Shown: positions 53,924 through 61,718 of the stretch, in pieces
Layout of the letters: every line of letters begins with the position of its first letter
Position numbering within the stretch: position 1 is the stretch's first letter
Origin: Thermodesulfobacterium hydrogeniphilum
GTDB lineage: Bacteria > Desulfobacterota > Thermodesulfobacteria > Thermodesulfobacteriales > Thermodesulfobacteriaceae
Length of the DNA stretch: 64,000 nucleotides
Reading direction: 5' to 3'
NCBI RefSeq assembly: GCF_000746255.1
Contig: NZ_JQKW01000012.1
Span: 24,001-88,000, forward strand
Program-made: the position numbers and the translations under genes
Notes under the pieces: model-generated
Database searches by the model: none
The model's input: the letters and a program-made list of their open reading frames with translations, nothing else
What the model was told of the DNA's origin: nothing

Positions 53924-56482
53924 ATGAAATTTAAAAAATTTTTTGTTTACCCTAAGATACCACAAAATCTTCAAAAGCTTTTGTATATTTCTAATAATTT
54001 ATGGTTTAGTTGGAACTACGAAGCACTATCTTTATTTTACAAAATAGATCATGAAGCTTTTAGAAGGGTAAAATACAATACCAGAAAATTTTTAAATCTT
54101 CTTCCTAAGGTTACTATAGAGCAATTAGCAAATGATGAAAAATTTTTAATGGATTTAGAAGACCTTTGGGAAAGTTTTGAAGAATATAAAAAATATAAAC
54201 ATCCTATAATAGAAGAAGCTGGGATTAAAGAAGATGATGTAATAGCTTACTTTTGCACAGAATTCGGATTTCATCCATCTCTTCCTATTTATGCAGGAGG
54301 GTTAGGAATTTTAGCAGGTGATATGATTATTGGAGCTTCAGATCTTGGTTTACCCCTGATTGGGATAGGGTTATTATATAAACACGGTTATTTGCGTCAA
54401 AAAATTGACTACTCTATAAAAACTCAGGTTGAAGAATCTGATGAAATAGATGTATTTTTAAATCTTCTTCAAGAGATTAAAGATGAAAATAATAAACCTC
54501 TCATTATAACTCTTAATATATTAGATGAACCCATAAAAATAAAAATATGGGCTTTAGAAGTAGGAAGAACTAAATGTTATTTATTAGATACTGATCTTCC
54601 AGAAAATCCACCTAAATTTAGAGACATCTTACGTTTTCTTTATCCTGGAGATATAGAAAAGAGAATACTCCAAGAAATTATTTTAGGTATGGGAGGTTAT
54701 TATGCTTTAAAAGCTCTTGGAATAAAACCCAAGATTTATCATTTAAATGAAGGTCATTCTGCATTTGTAATCTGGGCTCGTTTAAAAGATTTGATAAAAG
54801 AAGAAGGTTTATCCTTAGAAGAAGCTAAAATGATAATTAAAGAAACCACAGTTTTTACTACCCATACTCCTGTAATTTCTGGAAATGAACATTTTCCTAC
54901 TGATTTGGTAAAAAAATATTTTTGCGCAGAATTAGAAGAACTTTTTGATTTAGATCTTAGAAAAAATATTTTTGATGAAGGACTTATACCCAAGGAAACA
55001 GATATATTTTGGCTTCCTGCTTTAGCTATAAGAAATTCTGCTTATGTAAATGCTGTTTCTAAGCTTCATCAAACTACTACTAAAAAAATGTGGGCTCCTA
55101 TTTTTGAAAAATTGGTTTTAGAAGAAATTCCCATTGATTATGTTACCAATGGAGTTCATTGGAGATGGTTAAGTGAGCCTTTTTATTTTCTTTTAAAAAA
55201 ATACTTAGGCTCCCATTTCATTTATATGACCCCGGAAGATCCCCGTTGGGAGGATATTTTTAAAATACCTGATGAGGAAATCTGGGATGCCCATAAAAGG
55301 AACAAATATAAACTTGTTACTTTTCTCAAAAAATATATGGAAGAGGAGTTTTTAAAAATCGGAGTCTCTCTTGATAAAATGAAGTCTTTAAAGGCTCCCA
55401 AAGCTCATAATTTAATTATAACCTGCGCCAGGCGTATTACAGGATATAAAAGGAATACTCTTATTCTCTATAATAAAGAAAAAATTGCGGAAATTTTAAG
55501 AAATACTGATACAGTCTTGCTTTTTGCTGGTAAAGCCCATCCTAAGGATTTGGAAGGAAAAAAAATAATTCAAGAAATTTTAGAATTTAGAGAGCAGTAT
55601 AAACTATATGATAAAGTTTTATTTCTTGAGAATTATGATCTTCATTTAGCCAGATATTTACTTTGGGGTTCAGATGTTTGGCTAAATACTCCTTTTAGAC
55701 CTATGGAAGCTTCTGGAACTTCAGGTATGAAAGCTTGTATGAATGGTGTTTTACATCTTAGTGTTTTGGACGGTTGGTGGCCAGAAGGATATAATGGAAC
55801 TAATGGATGGGCTATTTATCCTAAGGAAGGACTACCCCCTTATAATATTTATGAAGTTAACCAAATTTATACACTTTTAGAAAATGAAATCCAACCTTTA
55901 TTTTATGAAAGAGATGAAGAGGATATCCCAAGAGGCTGGGTAAAAATGATGAAACAAGCCATTTATACAGCCTGTAGATTTTTTTCCATGAATAGAGTCC
56001 TTATAGAATACTTACAGAAATTTTATCTTCCATCTCTAAATAATTCTAAATTACTTACAGAAAATAATTACGCTCTGCTTCATAAAATAACTGAAGAAGC
56101 TAAAAACATTTTAGAAAAATGGGAAGAAATTGAAATTTATGGTGTTTATGACAATTTAGTTTCTGCAGAAGTTTATGAAGAAGAGAATTTAGAAATAACT
56201 TTAGAAGCTAATTTAGCTGGTTTATCTCCTGATCTTGTAGAAGCTCAGGTGGTATTTTTAGATGAAATTTATTGCGTGGTTGCTCTTGGAATAGAAGAAG
56301 AGGTTCAAACTCATGTTAAGGTTTTTCCTCTTGAATTTAAAGAGTTTAAAGACAATAAGGCTATATTTAGCGGAAAATTCCCTCTTTATGGTTCGGGTTT
56401 AAAGCAATATAGTGTAAGATTAGTGCCCAAAAATCATTTTATTAGAAAAGCTTATCCTGATTTAATAAAGTGGAAAAATTAA
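53924..56482 (+). CDS. glgP: Alpha-glucan (glycogen) phosphorylase, GT35
   Basis: 852 residues, of the shorter Thermus/archaeal-type phosphorylases with an N-terminal DUF3417-like region (LWFSWNYEALSLFYKID). The pyridoxal-phosphate Lys lies in EASGTSGMKACMNG; other blocks are YFCTEFGFHPSLPIYAGGLGILAGD, HLNEGHSAF and TTHTPVISGNEHFP. It releases glucose 1-phosphate from glucan ends. It follows the GH57 gene by 3 bp; with the debranching enzyme these genes can both store and mobilise glycogen. Confidence 0.93.
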   Translation: MKFKKFFVYPKIPQNLQKLLYISNNLWFSWNYEALSLFYKIDHEAFRRVKYNTRKFLNLLPKVTIEQLANDEKFLMDLEDLWESFEEYKKYKHPIIEEAGIKEDDVIAYFCTEFGFHPSLPIYAGGLGILAGDMIIGASDLGLPLIGIGLLYKHGYLRQKIDYSIKTQVEESDEIDVFLNLLQEIKDENNKPLIITLNILDEPIKIKIWALEVGRTKCYLLDTDLPENPPKFRDILRFLYPGDIEKRILQEIILGMGGYYALKALGIKPKIYHLNEGHSAFVIWARLKDLIKEEGLSLEEAKMIIKETTVFTTHTPVISGNEHFPTDLVKKYFCAELEELFDLDLRKNIFDEGLIPKETDIFWLPALAIRNSAYVNAVSKLHQTTTKKMWAPIFEKLVLEEIPIDYVTNGVHWRWLSEPFYFLLKKYLGSHFIYMTPEDPRWEDIFKIPDEEIWDAHKRNKYKLVTFLKKYMEEEFLKIGVSLDKMKSLKAPKAHNLIITCARRITGYKRNTLILYNKEKIAEILRNTDTVLLFAGKAHPKDLEGKKIIQEILEFREQYKLYDKVLFLENYDLHLARYLLWGSDVWLNTPFRPMEASGTSGMKACMNGVLHLSVLDGWWPEGYNGTNGWAIYPKEGLPPYNIYEVNQIYTLLENEIQPLFYERDEEDIPRGWVKMMKQAIYTACRFFSMNRVLIEYLQKFYLPSLNNSKLLTENNYALLHKITEEAKNILEKWEEIEIYGVYDNLVSAEVYEEENLEITLEANLAGLSPDLVEAQVVFLDEIYCVVALGIEEEVQTHVKVFPLEFKEFKDNKAIFSGKFPLYGSGLKQYSVRLVPKNHFIRKAYPDLIKWKN

Positions 56483-56532
56483 AATCCTGTCTTATATTTT
56501 AAGATGTAAGATTTTATTAAAGGAGTCAAACT

Positions 56533-57102
56533 ATGGATACTTTAATCTATATTTTGATAATTTTGTCTATTGTATTGGTTGGTGTTGCTATTTTCTGGTT
56601 TATAAAATTAAATCAAACAGTTAATAAAATAAATGAAAAACTGGATAATTTAAATCCAATTTTAGAAAATCTAAAAAATACAACCCAAACTGCTAATGAA
56701 AGTTTTAGTATTTTGAATAATACTTTAAATAATACCAATGATCTTATTATAAACTTAAGGATTCTTCCTAAAATAATAGAAGAATTAGGAGATACTGTAA
56801 AAGATTTTAACAAATTTTTAAAAAGTCAAATAGAAGTCGTAACAGATGAAGTAAAAGATATGTCCTTAGAAACTAAAGAAACTATAAATAATGTTAAAGC
56901 TATAACAAATAAAGCTAAAGAAGCTGTAGATTCTTTAGATCCTTTGATAAAATCTGTGAGTGATTTGGGAAATACTACCAAACTTTTTGTAGATTCCTTA
57001 AATAATCAAGTGAAAAATTTTTATATAGAAATAGTGTCTATAACAGAAGGATTAAGGACTTTTAGAGAAAATATAAAGAAAATCTTAGCATTTAAAAAAT
57101 AA
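56533..57102 (+). CDS. DUF948-like membrane-anchored coiled-coil protein
   Basis: 189 residues. An N-terminal membrane helix (about 3-25, IYILIILSIVLVGVAIFWFI) is followed by a long Asn-rich coiled coil with repeated NLxxTTxxxN patterns reminiscent of methyl-accepting and DUF948 proteins. No function is established. It lies just before a YtxH protein gene, a pairing also seen in Firmicutes general-stress clusters. The AAAGGAG site supports the start. Confidence 0.75.
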   Translation: MDTLIYILIILSIVLVGVAIFWFIKLNQTVNKINEKLDNLNPILENLKNTTQTANESFSILNNTLNNTNDLIINLRILPKIIEELGDTVKDFNKFLKSQIEVVTDEVKDMSLETKETINNVKAITNKAKEAVDSLDPLIKSVSDLGNTTKLFVDSLNNQVKNFYIEIVSITEGLRTFRENIKKILAFKK

Positions 57103-57120
57103 TTTTAAGGGGGTGTTAAT

Positions 57121-57444
57121 ATGGAAGGAAATGCAACAAAGGTATGTGTAGCATTTTTAGCTGGTGTGATTGTGGGAGGTATAGCAGGTTTACTTTTAGC
57201 TCCTACAAGTGGTCCTGAGATTAGGAAAAAGATTAAAAATGAATTGGAAGAAACAGTAGAAAAAGTAAAAGCTGAAGCTGAAACACTTAAAGCAAAAGCT
57301 GATGAGTTAAGTGTTAAAGCAAAAGAGATTCTTGAGGCTAAAAAAGAAGAGGTAAAAGAAGTTTTGGAAAAAAGTAAAGAAACCGTTAAAGAAAAAAAAG
57401 AAGAATTAGCTTCTAAACTTCTTAAAAAAGAGGAAGAGGTTTAA
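57121..57444 (+). CDS. YtxH-domain (gas-vesicle/stress-like) small protein
   Basis: 107 residues. YtxH signature at the N-terminus: a glycine-rich membrane helix (FLAGVIVGGIAGLLLAPTSG) and PEIRKKIK, then a highly charged Lys/Glu/Ala helix. GGGGG-type ribosome binding site. Function unknown; related proteins are general-stress proteins. Its stop codon abuts the nadK stop on the other strand with no spacer. Confidence 0.8.
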   Translation: MEGNATKVCVAFLAGVIVGGIAGLLLAPTSGPEIRKKIKNELEETVEKVKAEAETLKAKADELSVKAKEILEAKKEEVKEVLEKSKETVKEKKEELASKLLKKEEEV

Positions 57445-58251
57445 TTACCAATGAAATTTGTTTTTTAAAATTTGAAAATAATTTCTTTTAATAGAAGGGA
57501 TTATTTTCAAAGTTTTTTCAGCTTTCTGAAAACGAAGAGGTTTATTTTCTTTTATGATTAAATTGGTTTGACCATCAATTAAAAGATGGACCTCTTCGTT
57601 TTTAGATTGTTTCTTTTTTTCTAAAATTATTTCTAAGTTATAATGATCAGGAATTATAAAAGGCTTCATATTTATTTTAAAGGAACATATAGGTGTGCAT
57701 ATAAAGACTTTAGACTCTGGATGAACTATAGGACCTCCTGCAGATAAATTATAGGCAGTAGAACCTGTGGGAGTGGAGATAATTAAGCCATCTCCATAAA
57801 TAGTTGTAACTTCTATATTTTCAATTTTAAGAGTGAGGTATATTATTTTCCCAAGAGTGCCTTTCATAATAGCTCCTTCATTTAAAGCAACAAAACTTTG
57901 ATTTTCATAGATTATTTTTAGAAGGCTCCTTTCTTCAAATTTTATTTTATTATTTTTTAAAGCATTCAAGGTTTCAGGGAGTTCATTTATATAAGTTTCT
58001 GTAAGAAAACCAAAATTTCCCATATTAACACCAAGAATAGGAAGGTCATATTTATAAGCATAGGGAACTGCTCTAAGGAATGTGCCATCTCCACCAAGAA
58101 CTAAAATAGCAGTAATATCTTTTAAATCTTCAGGGCTTAAAGTAGAAGCCTCTTCTATATGGATTAAAGAGATTTTTTTTTGCTCCTGAAGTTCTTTAAG
58201 AACAGAAGGGAAGGATATGAGTTCTTTTTTTATAAATAGAAATCTAAGCAT
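57445..58251 (-). CDS. nadK: NAD kinase
   Basis: 268 residues. NadK phosphorylates NAD to NADP. It has the GGDGT motif in LVLGGDGTFLRA, GVNMGNFGFLTE, and the glycine-rich ISTPTGSTAYNLSAGGPIVHP. Ribosome binding site is absent; the promoter places the transcript start at the ATG. A C-terminal KRNYFQILKNKFHW closes the fold. Confidence 0.94.
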   Translation of the reverse strand: MLRFLFIKKELISFPSVLKELQEQKKISLIHIEEASTLSPEDLKDITAILVLGGDGTFLRAVPYAYKYDLPILGVNMGNFGFLTETYINELPETLNALKNNKIKFEERSLLKIIYENQSFVALNEGAIMKGTLGKIIYLTLKIENIEVTTIYGDGLIISTPTGSTAYNLSAGGPIVHPESKVFICTPICSFKINMKPFIIPDHYNLEIILEKKKQSKNEEVHLLIDGQTNLIIKENKPLRFQKAEKTLKIIPSIKRNYFQILKNKFHW

Positions 58252-58257
58252 AAAAAA

Positions 58258-58285
58258 ATTTTACTTTTTTTAAAGAAATATGCAA
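58258..58285 (-). promoter_or_regulatory. nadK promoter, leaderless spacing
   Basis: Minus strand TTGCAT (58285-58280), 16-nt spacer, TAAAAT (58263-58258), then 6 nt to the ATG at 58251. No ribosome binding site fits in that gap. Confidence 0.55.
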
Positions 58286-58315
58286 GGTTTATAAGATTTT
58301 TTTATTTAAAAGCTC

Positions 58316-58343
58316 TTGACAAATGGCAAAGATTTTTTATTAT
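58316..58343 (+). promoter_or_regulatory. tRNA-Pro promoter
   Basis: TTGACA (58316-58321), 16-nt spacer, TATTAT (58338-58343). The mature tRNA 5' end is 37 bp downstream. Confidence 0.6.
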
Positions 58344-58379
58344 TAAAAATATCTAATAGGCTTTTATTGTCTAAATAAT

Positions 58380-58453
58380 CGGGACGTAGCGCAGCTTGGA
58401 AGCGCACCCGCTTGGGGTGTGGGGGGTCGGCGGTTCAAATCCGCCCGTCCCGA
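58380..58453 (+). tRNA. tRNA-Pro(GGG)
   Basis: Cloverleaf of 74 nt: acceptor CGGGACG/CGTCCCG with discriminator A, D arm GCGC...GCGC, anticodon stem CCCGC/GTGGG with a 7-nt loop TTGGGGT (anticodon GGG), T arm GGCGG TTCAAAT CCGCC. CCA is not encoded. Nearly every stem pair is G-C, unlike the A+T-rich flanks, as in thermophiles. A run of T's follows directly as a terminator. Confidence 0.93.
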
Positions 58454-58530
58454 TTTTTTTTATTTGGATATTTTAAAAATTTTTAAAATAGTTTATAATT
58501 ATGCCACCGTAAAAATAAAATAAATAATAA

Positions 58531-58557
58531 CCGGGCACCTTGCCTGGGGGGAGGTGA
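58531..58557 (+). promoter_or_regulatory. Hairpin adjoining the speD ribosome binding site
   Basis: CCGGGCA / TGCCTGG (7-bp stem with one G-T pair, 3-nt loop) at 58531-58547, immediately followed by GGGGGAGGTGA and the ATG. CACCT in the hairpin is complementary to AGGTG of the ribosome binding site, so two alternative folds are possible. It might control translation; I cannot match it to a known riboswitch. Confidence 0.4.
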
Positions 58558-58560
58558 GCT

Positions 58561-59010
58561 ATGAGAACAGAAGCCCTTTGCCAGGTTGAAAAGTTACAAG
58601 TATATCCTACCCAGCAAGGTGCATTAAAACGATGTATCTGGTGGTATCATCTTATTGCTGAATTCTGGGAATGTCCATTTGATACCTTAGCTGAAGCTAA
58701 AACAGTAGAAAAGGCTTTAAAATCTGCTTTAAATTTTAACGGTAAAAAAAGAGATATTCATGCTATTAGTTATCAATTTCAGCCTTTTGGAGTTTCTGCT
58801 CAGGTAAATTCAGGTACAGCACAAATTTATATTCATACTTGGCCTGAAAATGGATATGGTGCTATAGATATTTTGGCAGAAAGTAAAGAAGATGCCTATA
58901 AAATTTTAAAAAAATTGCAAGAAAATTTAAAACCAAAAAATATTTACATAGCTGAAATAGTCAGAGGTATTTCTGAAGACAGAGCTAATGGAGAGGGAGG
59001 AGAAACTTGA
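58561..59010 (+). CDS. SpeD-like protein lacking the pyruvoyl-forming serine
   Basis: 149 residues, one S-adenosylmethionine decarboxylase-like domain (about 24-125) next to speE. The end of the normal ESHLxIHTWPE motif is present as IHTWPENGYGAID (91-103), but the positions aligned with Glu-Ser of the self-cleavage site are Thr86-Ala87, and the catalytic Cys fifteen residues after the His is Glu107. By known SpeD chemistry it should not make the pyruvoyl group. It may have a regulatory or altered role, act with a true SpeD elsewhere, or use another residue (Ser84 is near). An N-terminal extension of about 20 residues is also atypical. Confidence 0.75.
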   Translation: MRTEALCQVEKLQVYPTQQGALKRCIWWYHLIAEFWECPFDTLAEAKTVEKALKSALNFNGKKRDIHAISYQFQPFGVSAQVNSGTAQIYIHTWPENGYGAIDILAESKEDAYKILKKLQENLKPKNIYIAEIVRGISEDRANGEGGET

Positions 59011-59831
59011 CTGGGAATTTCTGGTGGAGGGAAAAGATTTTTAAAGATTTTGGGCATGCTTATAAAGTTGAATTAGTTTTTGAAGAAACTAATTTGCAAA
59101 AGATACAAATATTCAAAAATCCTTCATGGGGTTATTTTTTTGTTTTAGATGGAATTGTTCAGTTTACCGAAAGAGATGAATTTATATATCATGAAACTAT
59201 AACCTATCTTCCAGCAAGTTTACTCCCATCCCCACCTGAAGAAGTTCTTATCATTGGTGGTGGGGATGGTGGTGTTTTAAGAGAACTTCAAAAAATTCCT
59301 TCCATTAAAAAAGTCATTCAGTATGAAGTAGATACTAATGTTTTTGAACTCTGCCAAAAATATTTTCCTAAGATTTCAGGAGATTATTCTGATCCTAAGG
59401 TAAATTTTATTATAAAAGATGGGCTTCTTGGATTAAAAGAATGTCCTTCAGAGAGTTTTGATTTAATTATAGTGGATTGCACAGATCCTGTAGGACCTGC
59501 CAAAACTTTATATACTCTGGAATTTTACCAAGAGGCTAAAAGAGTTCTCAAACCTTATGGTGTTTTTATCCAGCAAGCAAGCCTACCTGTTTATTTTCCT
59601 CATGTTATAAAAGAATCTTATCCATTAATAAAATCTGCTTTTCCTTTAGTTAAAATAATAAGAGCTTATGTCCCCTGCTATGGAGAAGAAATAGCTTTTT
59701 TCTTAGCTACTAAAGAACCTAAGGATTGGTTTAACCCTAAACAGATTTTTAAAGGAAAATATTATTATCCAGGACTTAATCCTTATTATTTTACTCTTCC
59801 TAATACATGGCTAAAACTTATTTCAGAATAA
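59007..59831 (+). CDS. speE: Spermidine synthase / aminopropyltransferase
   Basis: 274 residues. Transfers aminopropyl groups from decarboxylated SAM to putrescine or agmatine. Motifs: FFVLDGIVQFTERDEFIYHE, LIIGGGDGGVLRE, DLIIVDCTDPVGPA with the catalytic Asp pair, and LYTLEFYQEAKRVLKPYGV. The TTG start overlaps the speD stop (TTGA) after GGGAGGAG, so translation is coupled. Substrate choice (putrescine, agmatine or longer amines) cannot be read. Confidence 0.92.
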   Translation: MTGNFWWREKIFKDFGHAYKVELVFEETNLQKIQIFKNPSWGYFFVLDGIVQFTERDEFIYHETITYLPASLLPSPPEEVLIIGGGDGGVLRELQKIPSIKKVIQYEVDTNVFELCQKYFPKISGDYSDPKVNFIIKDGLLGLKECPSESFDLIIVDCTDPVGPAKTLYTLEFYQEAKRVLKPYGVFIQQASLPVYFPHVIKESYPLIKSAFPLVKIIRAYVPCYGEEIAFFLATKEPKDWFNPKQIFKGKYYYPGLNPYYFTLPNTWLKLISE

Positions 59832-59844
59832 AAGGATCTATTTC

Positions 59845-60405
59845 TTGAAAATTACAGGAGGCTTTTTAAAAGGACAAAAGCTTTTTTTACCTCCTCCTAA
59901 AATTTTAGAAATTCGTCCTTTAAGAAGTAGAATTAGAAAAGCTATTTTTGATATTTTGGGACAAACACTTTCTAATTGGAAAGTTCTGGATCTTTTTGCA
60001 GGAACAGGAGCTTTGGGTATAGAAGCACTTTCAAGAGGTGCAGATTTTGCGGTTTTTGTAGATTACAGCTCTCTCAGTATTTCTCTTATTAAAAAAAATC
60101 TTGAAAAATTTAAATTACAAGATAAAGCTCAGGTTTATAAATTAAAACTTCCAGATGGTCTTATTAAACTTTCTAAAAATTATAAAAATTTTTTTAATTT
60201 AGTTTTTATAACTCCCCCTTATAAAAAAAATCTTGCATTAAAAACTTTAGAAACTTTTCCAGAGTTTTTATTAGCTACGGAACCTATAATAATTACAGAA
60301 GAACATACTGATATACAACTTCCAGAAAAAATTAATAATTTAGAACTCCTACAAAAACGAACTTATGGAGAAACTTCTTTATATTTTTACAGCTTTTCTC
60401 AATAA
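59845..60405 (+). CDS. rsmD: RsmD-like 16S rRNA guanine-N2 methyltransferase
   Basis: 186 residues, TTG start after AAAGGAT. RsmD methylates G966 of 16S rRNA. N-terminal RPLRSRIRKAIFDIL corresponds to the RPTxxRVREALFNIL block, and LDLFAGTGALGIEALSRGA is the SAM site. The catalytic motif, normally [D/N]PPY, reads TPPY at 123-126 (FITPPYKKN), a substitution at the key residue. Activity may be altered, or the gene may be a paralogue. Confidence 0.85.
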   Translation: MKITGGFLKGQKLFLPPPKILEIRPLRSRIRKAIFDILGQTLSNWKVLDLFAGTGALGIEALSRGADFAVFVDYSSLSISLIKKNLEKFKLQDKAQVYKLKLPDGLIKLSKNYKNFFNLVFITPPYKKNLALKTLETFPEFLLATEPIIITEEHTDIQLPEKINNLELLQKRTYGETSLYFYSFSQ

Positions 60406-60407
60406 TT

Positions 60408-60656
60408 CTAATTTTCTTTGCGCTTTTGTATAATATTCCACCAGTTTAAATAATTTTGAGCAGCTTTTATCAAATCTCCTCCAGCTTTACGCATTTCTCT
60501 TTTAAAACGGCGTTTTTCTTTGGTACTATCGTAAAATACTGTAAGTAATTTTATTGAAGATTTATCTTTGGCTTTATCAATAAGCTGTTGCAGAGCTTTT
60601 ACAGTATTTCCTATGCACCAGCATTTTTCTCCATCAAGAGAAACTAATAAACGCAT
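60408..60656 (-). CDS. Small basic hypothetical protein
   Basis: 82 residues with a strong AAGGAGGGG ribosome binding site, so it is very probably real. Two Cys near the N-terminus (KCWC), a central strand KLLTVFYDST and a Lys/Arg-rich C-terminus ending in NWWNIIQKRKEN. No family recognised. It lies convergent to rsmD (2-bp gap). Confidence 0.7.
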   Translation of the reverse strand: MRLLVSLDGEKCWCIGNTVKALQQLIDKAKDKSSIKLLTVFYDSTKEKRRFKREMRKAGGDLIKAAQNYLNWWNIIQKRKEN

Positions 60657-60815
60657 TTTTCCCCTCCTTAAAGACAGATCTTATCAGCAAGAGAAAAAAT
60701 CGTGAGAGATATTAAAAATATAATCAAATTTTAAAAAATTCCAAGAGGAAGACAGGATTTTTTTATTATTTTACAAAGGGATGTTTTTTTATAAAAAGGG
60801 TTTAAAATATAAAAT

Positions 60816-61715
60816 ATGGATACAGTAATTATAGATGGAGTTACTTTATATTTAGCTCATCCTGATGAGTTGAATATACCTTTGTATAATAAAGAGGATA
60901 TTATTGAACAAATTTTAGCTTGTTGGTTTGTTTTAGATGAAAAAGATATTCCGCTTACTCCTCGTTTAGTGGGAAAACCAGGGGTAGGAAAAACTACTTT
61001 GGCTTATGCTGCTGCTAAAAGATTAAATAAAGAAGTCTATATTTTCCAGGCTACAGTAGATACCAGACCAGAAGATCTTATTATAACACCTGTGATTTCT
61101 GAAGATAAAAAAATTCGTTATGTAGCAAGTCCTATAGTAACAGCAATGATAAAAGGCGGAGTTGCTATTATAGATGAGGCTAATAGAATGAGTGAAAAAT
61201 CATGGGCATCTTTAGCTCCTCTTCTTGATGCCAGGCGTTATGTGGAATCTATTATTGCTGGAATAAAAATAAAAGCCCATCCAGATTTTAGACTCTGTGT
61301 AACTATGAATGAAGATGCATCTACTTTTGAACTTCCAGAATATATTCAATCCAGACTTCAACCTCAAATATTTATTGATTTCCCAAGCTATGAAGAAGAA
61401 AAAGCTATCTTAAAAACAAATCTACCCTGGTTAGAAGAAGGTCTGCTTGATTATATAGTTAAATTTTTACAAATAACTCATGAGTATGGAGAACCTTATA
61501 GTATAAGAGATGGAGTTAGTATAGGAAGATATGTTCTTAAAAAATTGGCTTTTCTTAAAAATAATTCTTCTAACACCTCTAAAGAGCCTTTAGATCTTCT
61601 TAAAGAGGCTATTTCTTTGATTTTAGGACAACAAGCCTTAGTTTATTTTAAAGAATTTATAGAAAATAAAGGAAAAAGTAAAGCTGGGAAGCCCTTGCTT
61701 TATCCCTTAGATTAA
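60816..61715 (+). CDS. MoxR-type AAA+ ATPase
   Basis: 299 residues. Walker A VGKPGVGKTT, Walker B VAIIDEANRMSEKSWASL, and the polar VTMNEDASTFELPEYIQSR with sensor and Arg-finger positions match MoxR/RavA-type chaperone ATPases. MoxR proteins usually act with VWA-domain partners, but here the partner gene, 3 bp downstream, is the unrecognised 610-aa protein. The ATG follows an A+T-rich TATAAA stretch with no ribosome binding site. Confidence 0.88.
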   Translation: MDTVIIDGVTLYLAHPDELNIPLYNKEDIIEQILACWFVLDEKDIPLTPRLVGKPGVGKTTLAYAAAKRLNKEVYIFQATVDTRPEDLIITPVISEDKKIRYVASPIVTAMIKGGVAIIDEANRMSEKSWASLAPLLDARRYVESIIAGIKIKAHPDFRLCVTMNEDASTFELPEYIQSRLQPQIFIDFPSYEEEKAILKTNLPWLEEGLLDYIVKFLQITHEYGEPYSIRDGVSIGRYVLKKLAFLKNNSSNTSKEPLDLLKEAISLILGQQALVYFKEFIENKGKSKAGKPLLYPLD

Positions 61716-61718
61716 AAT

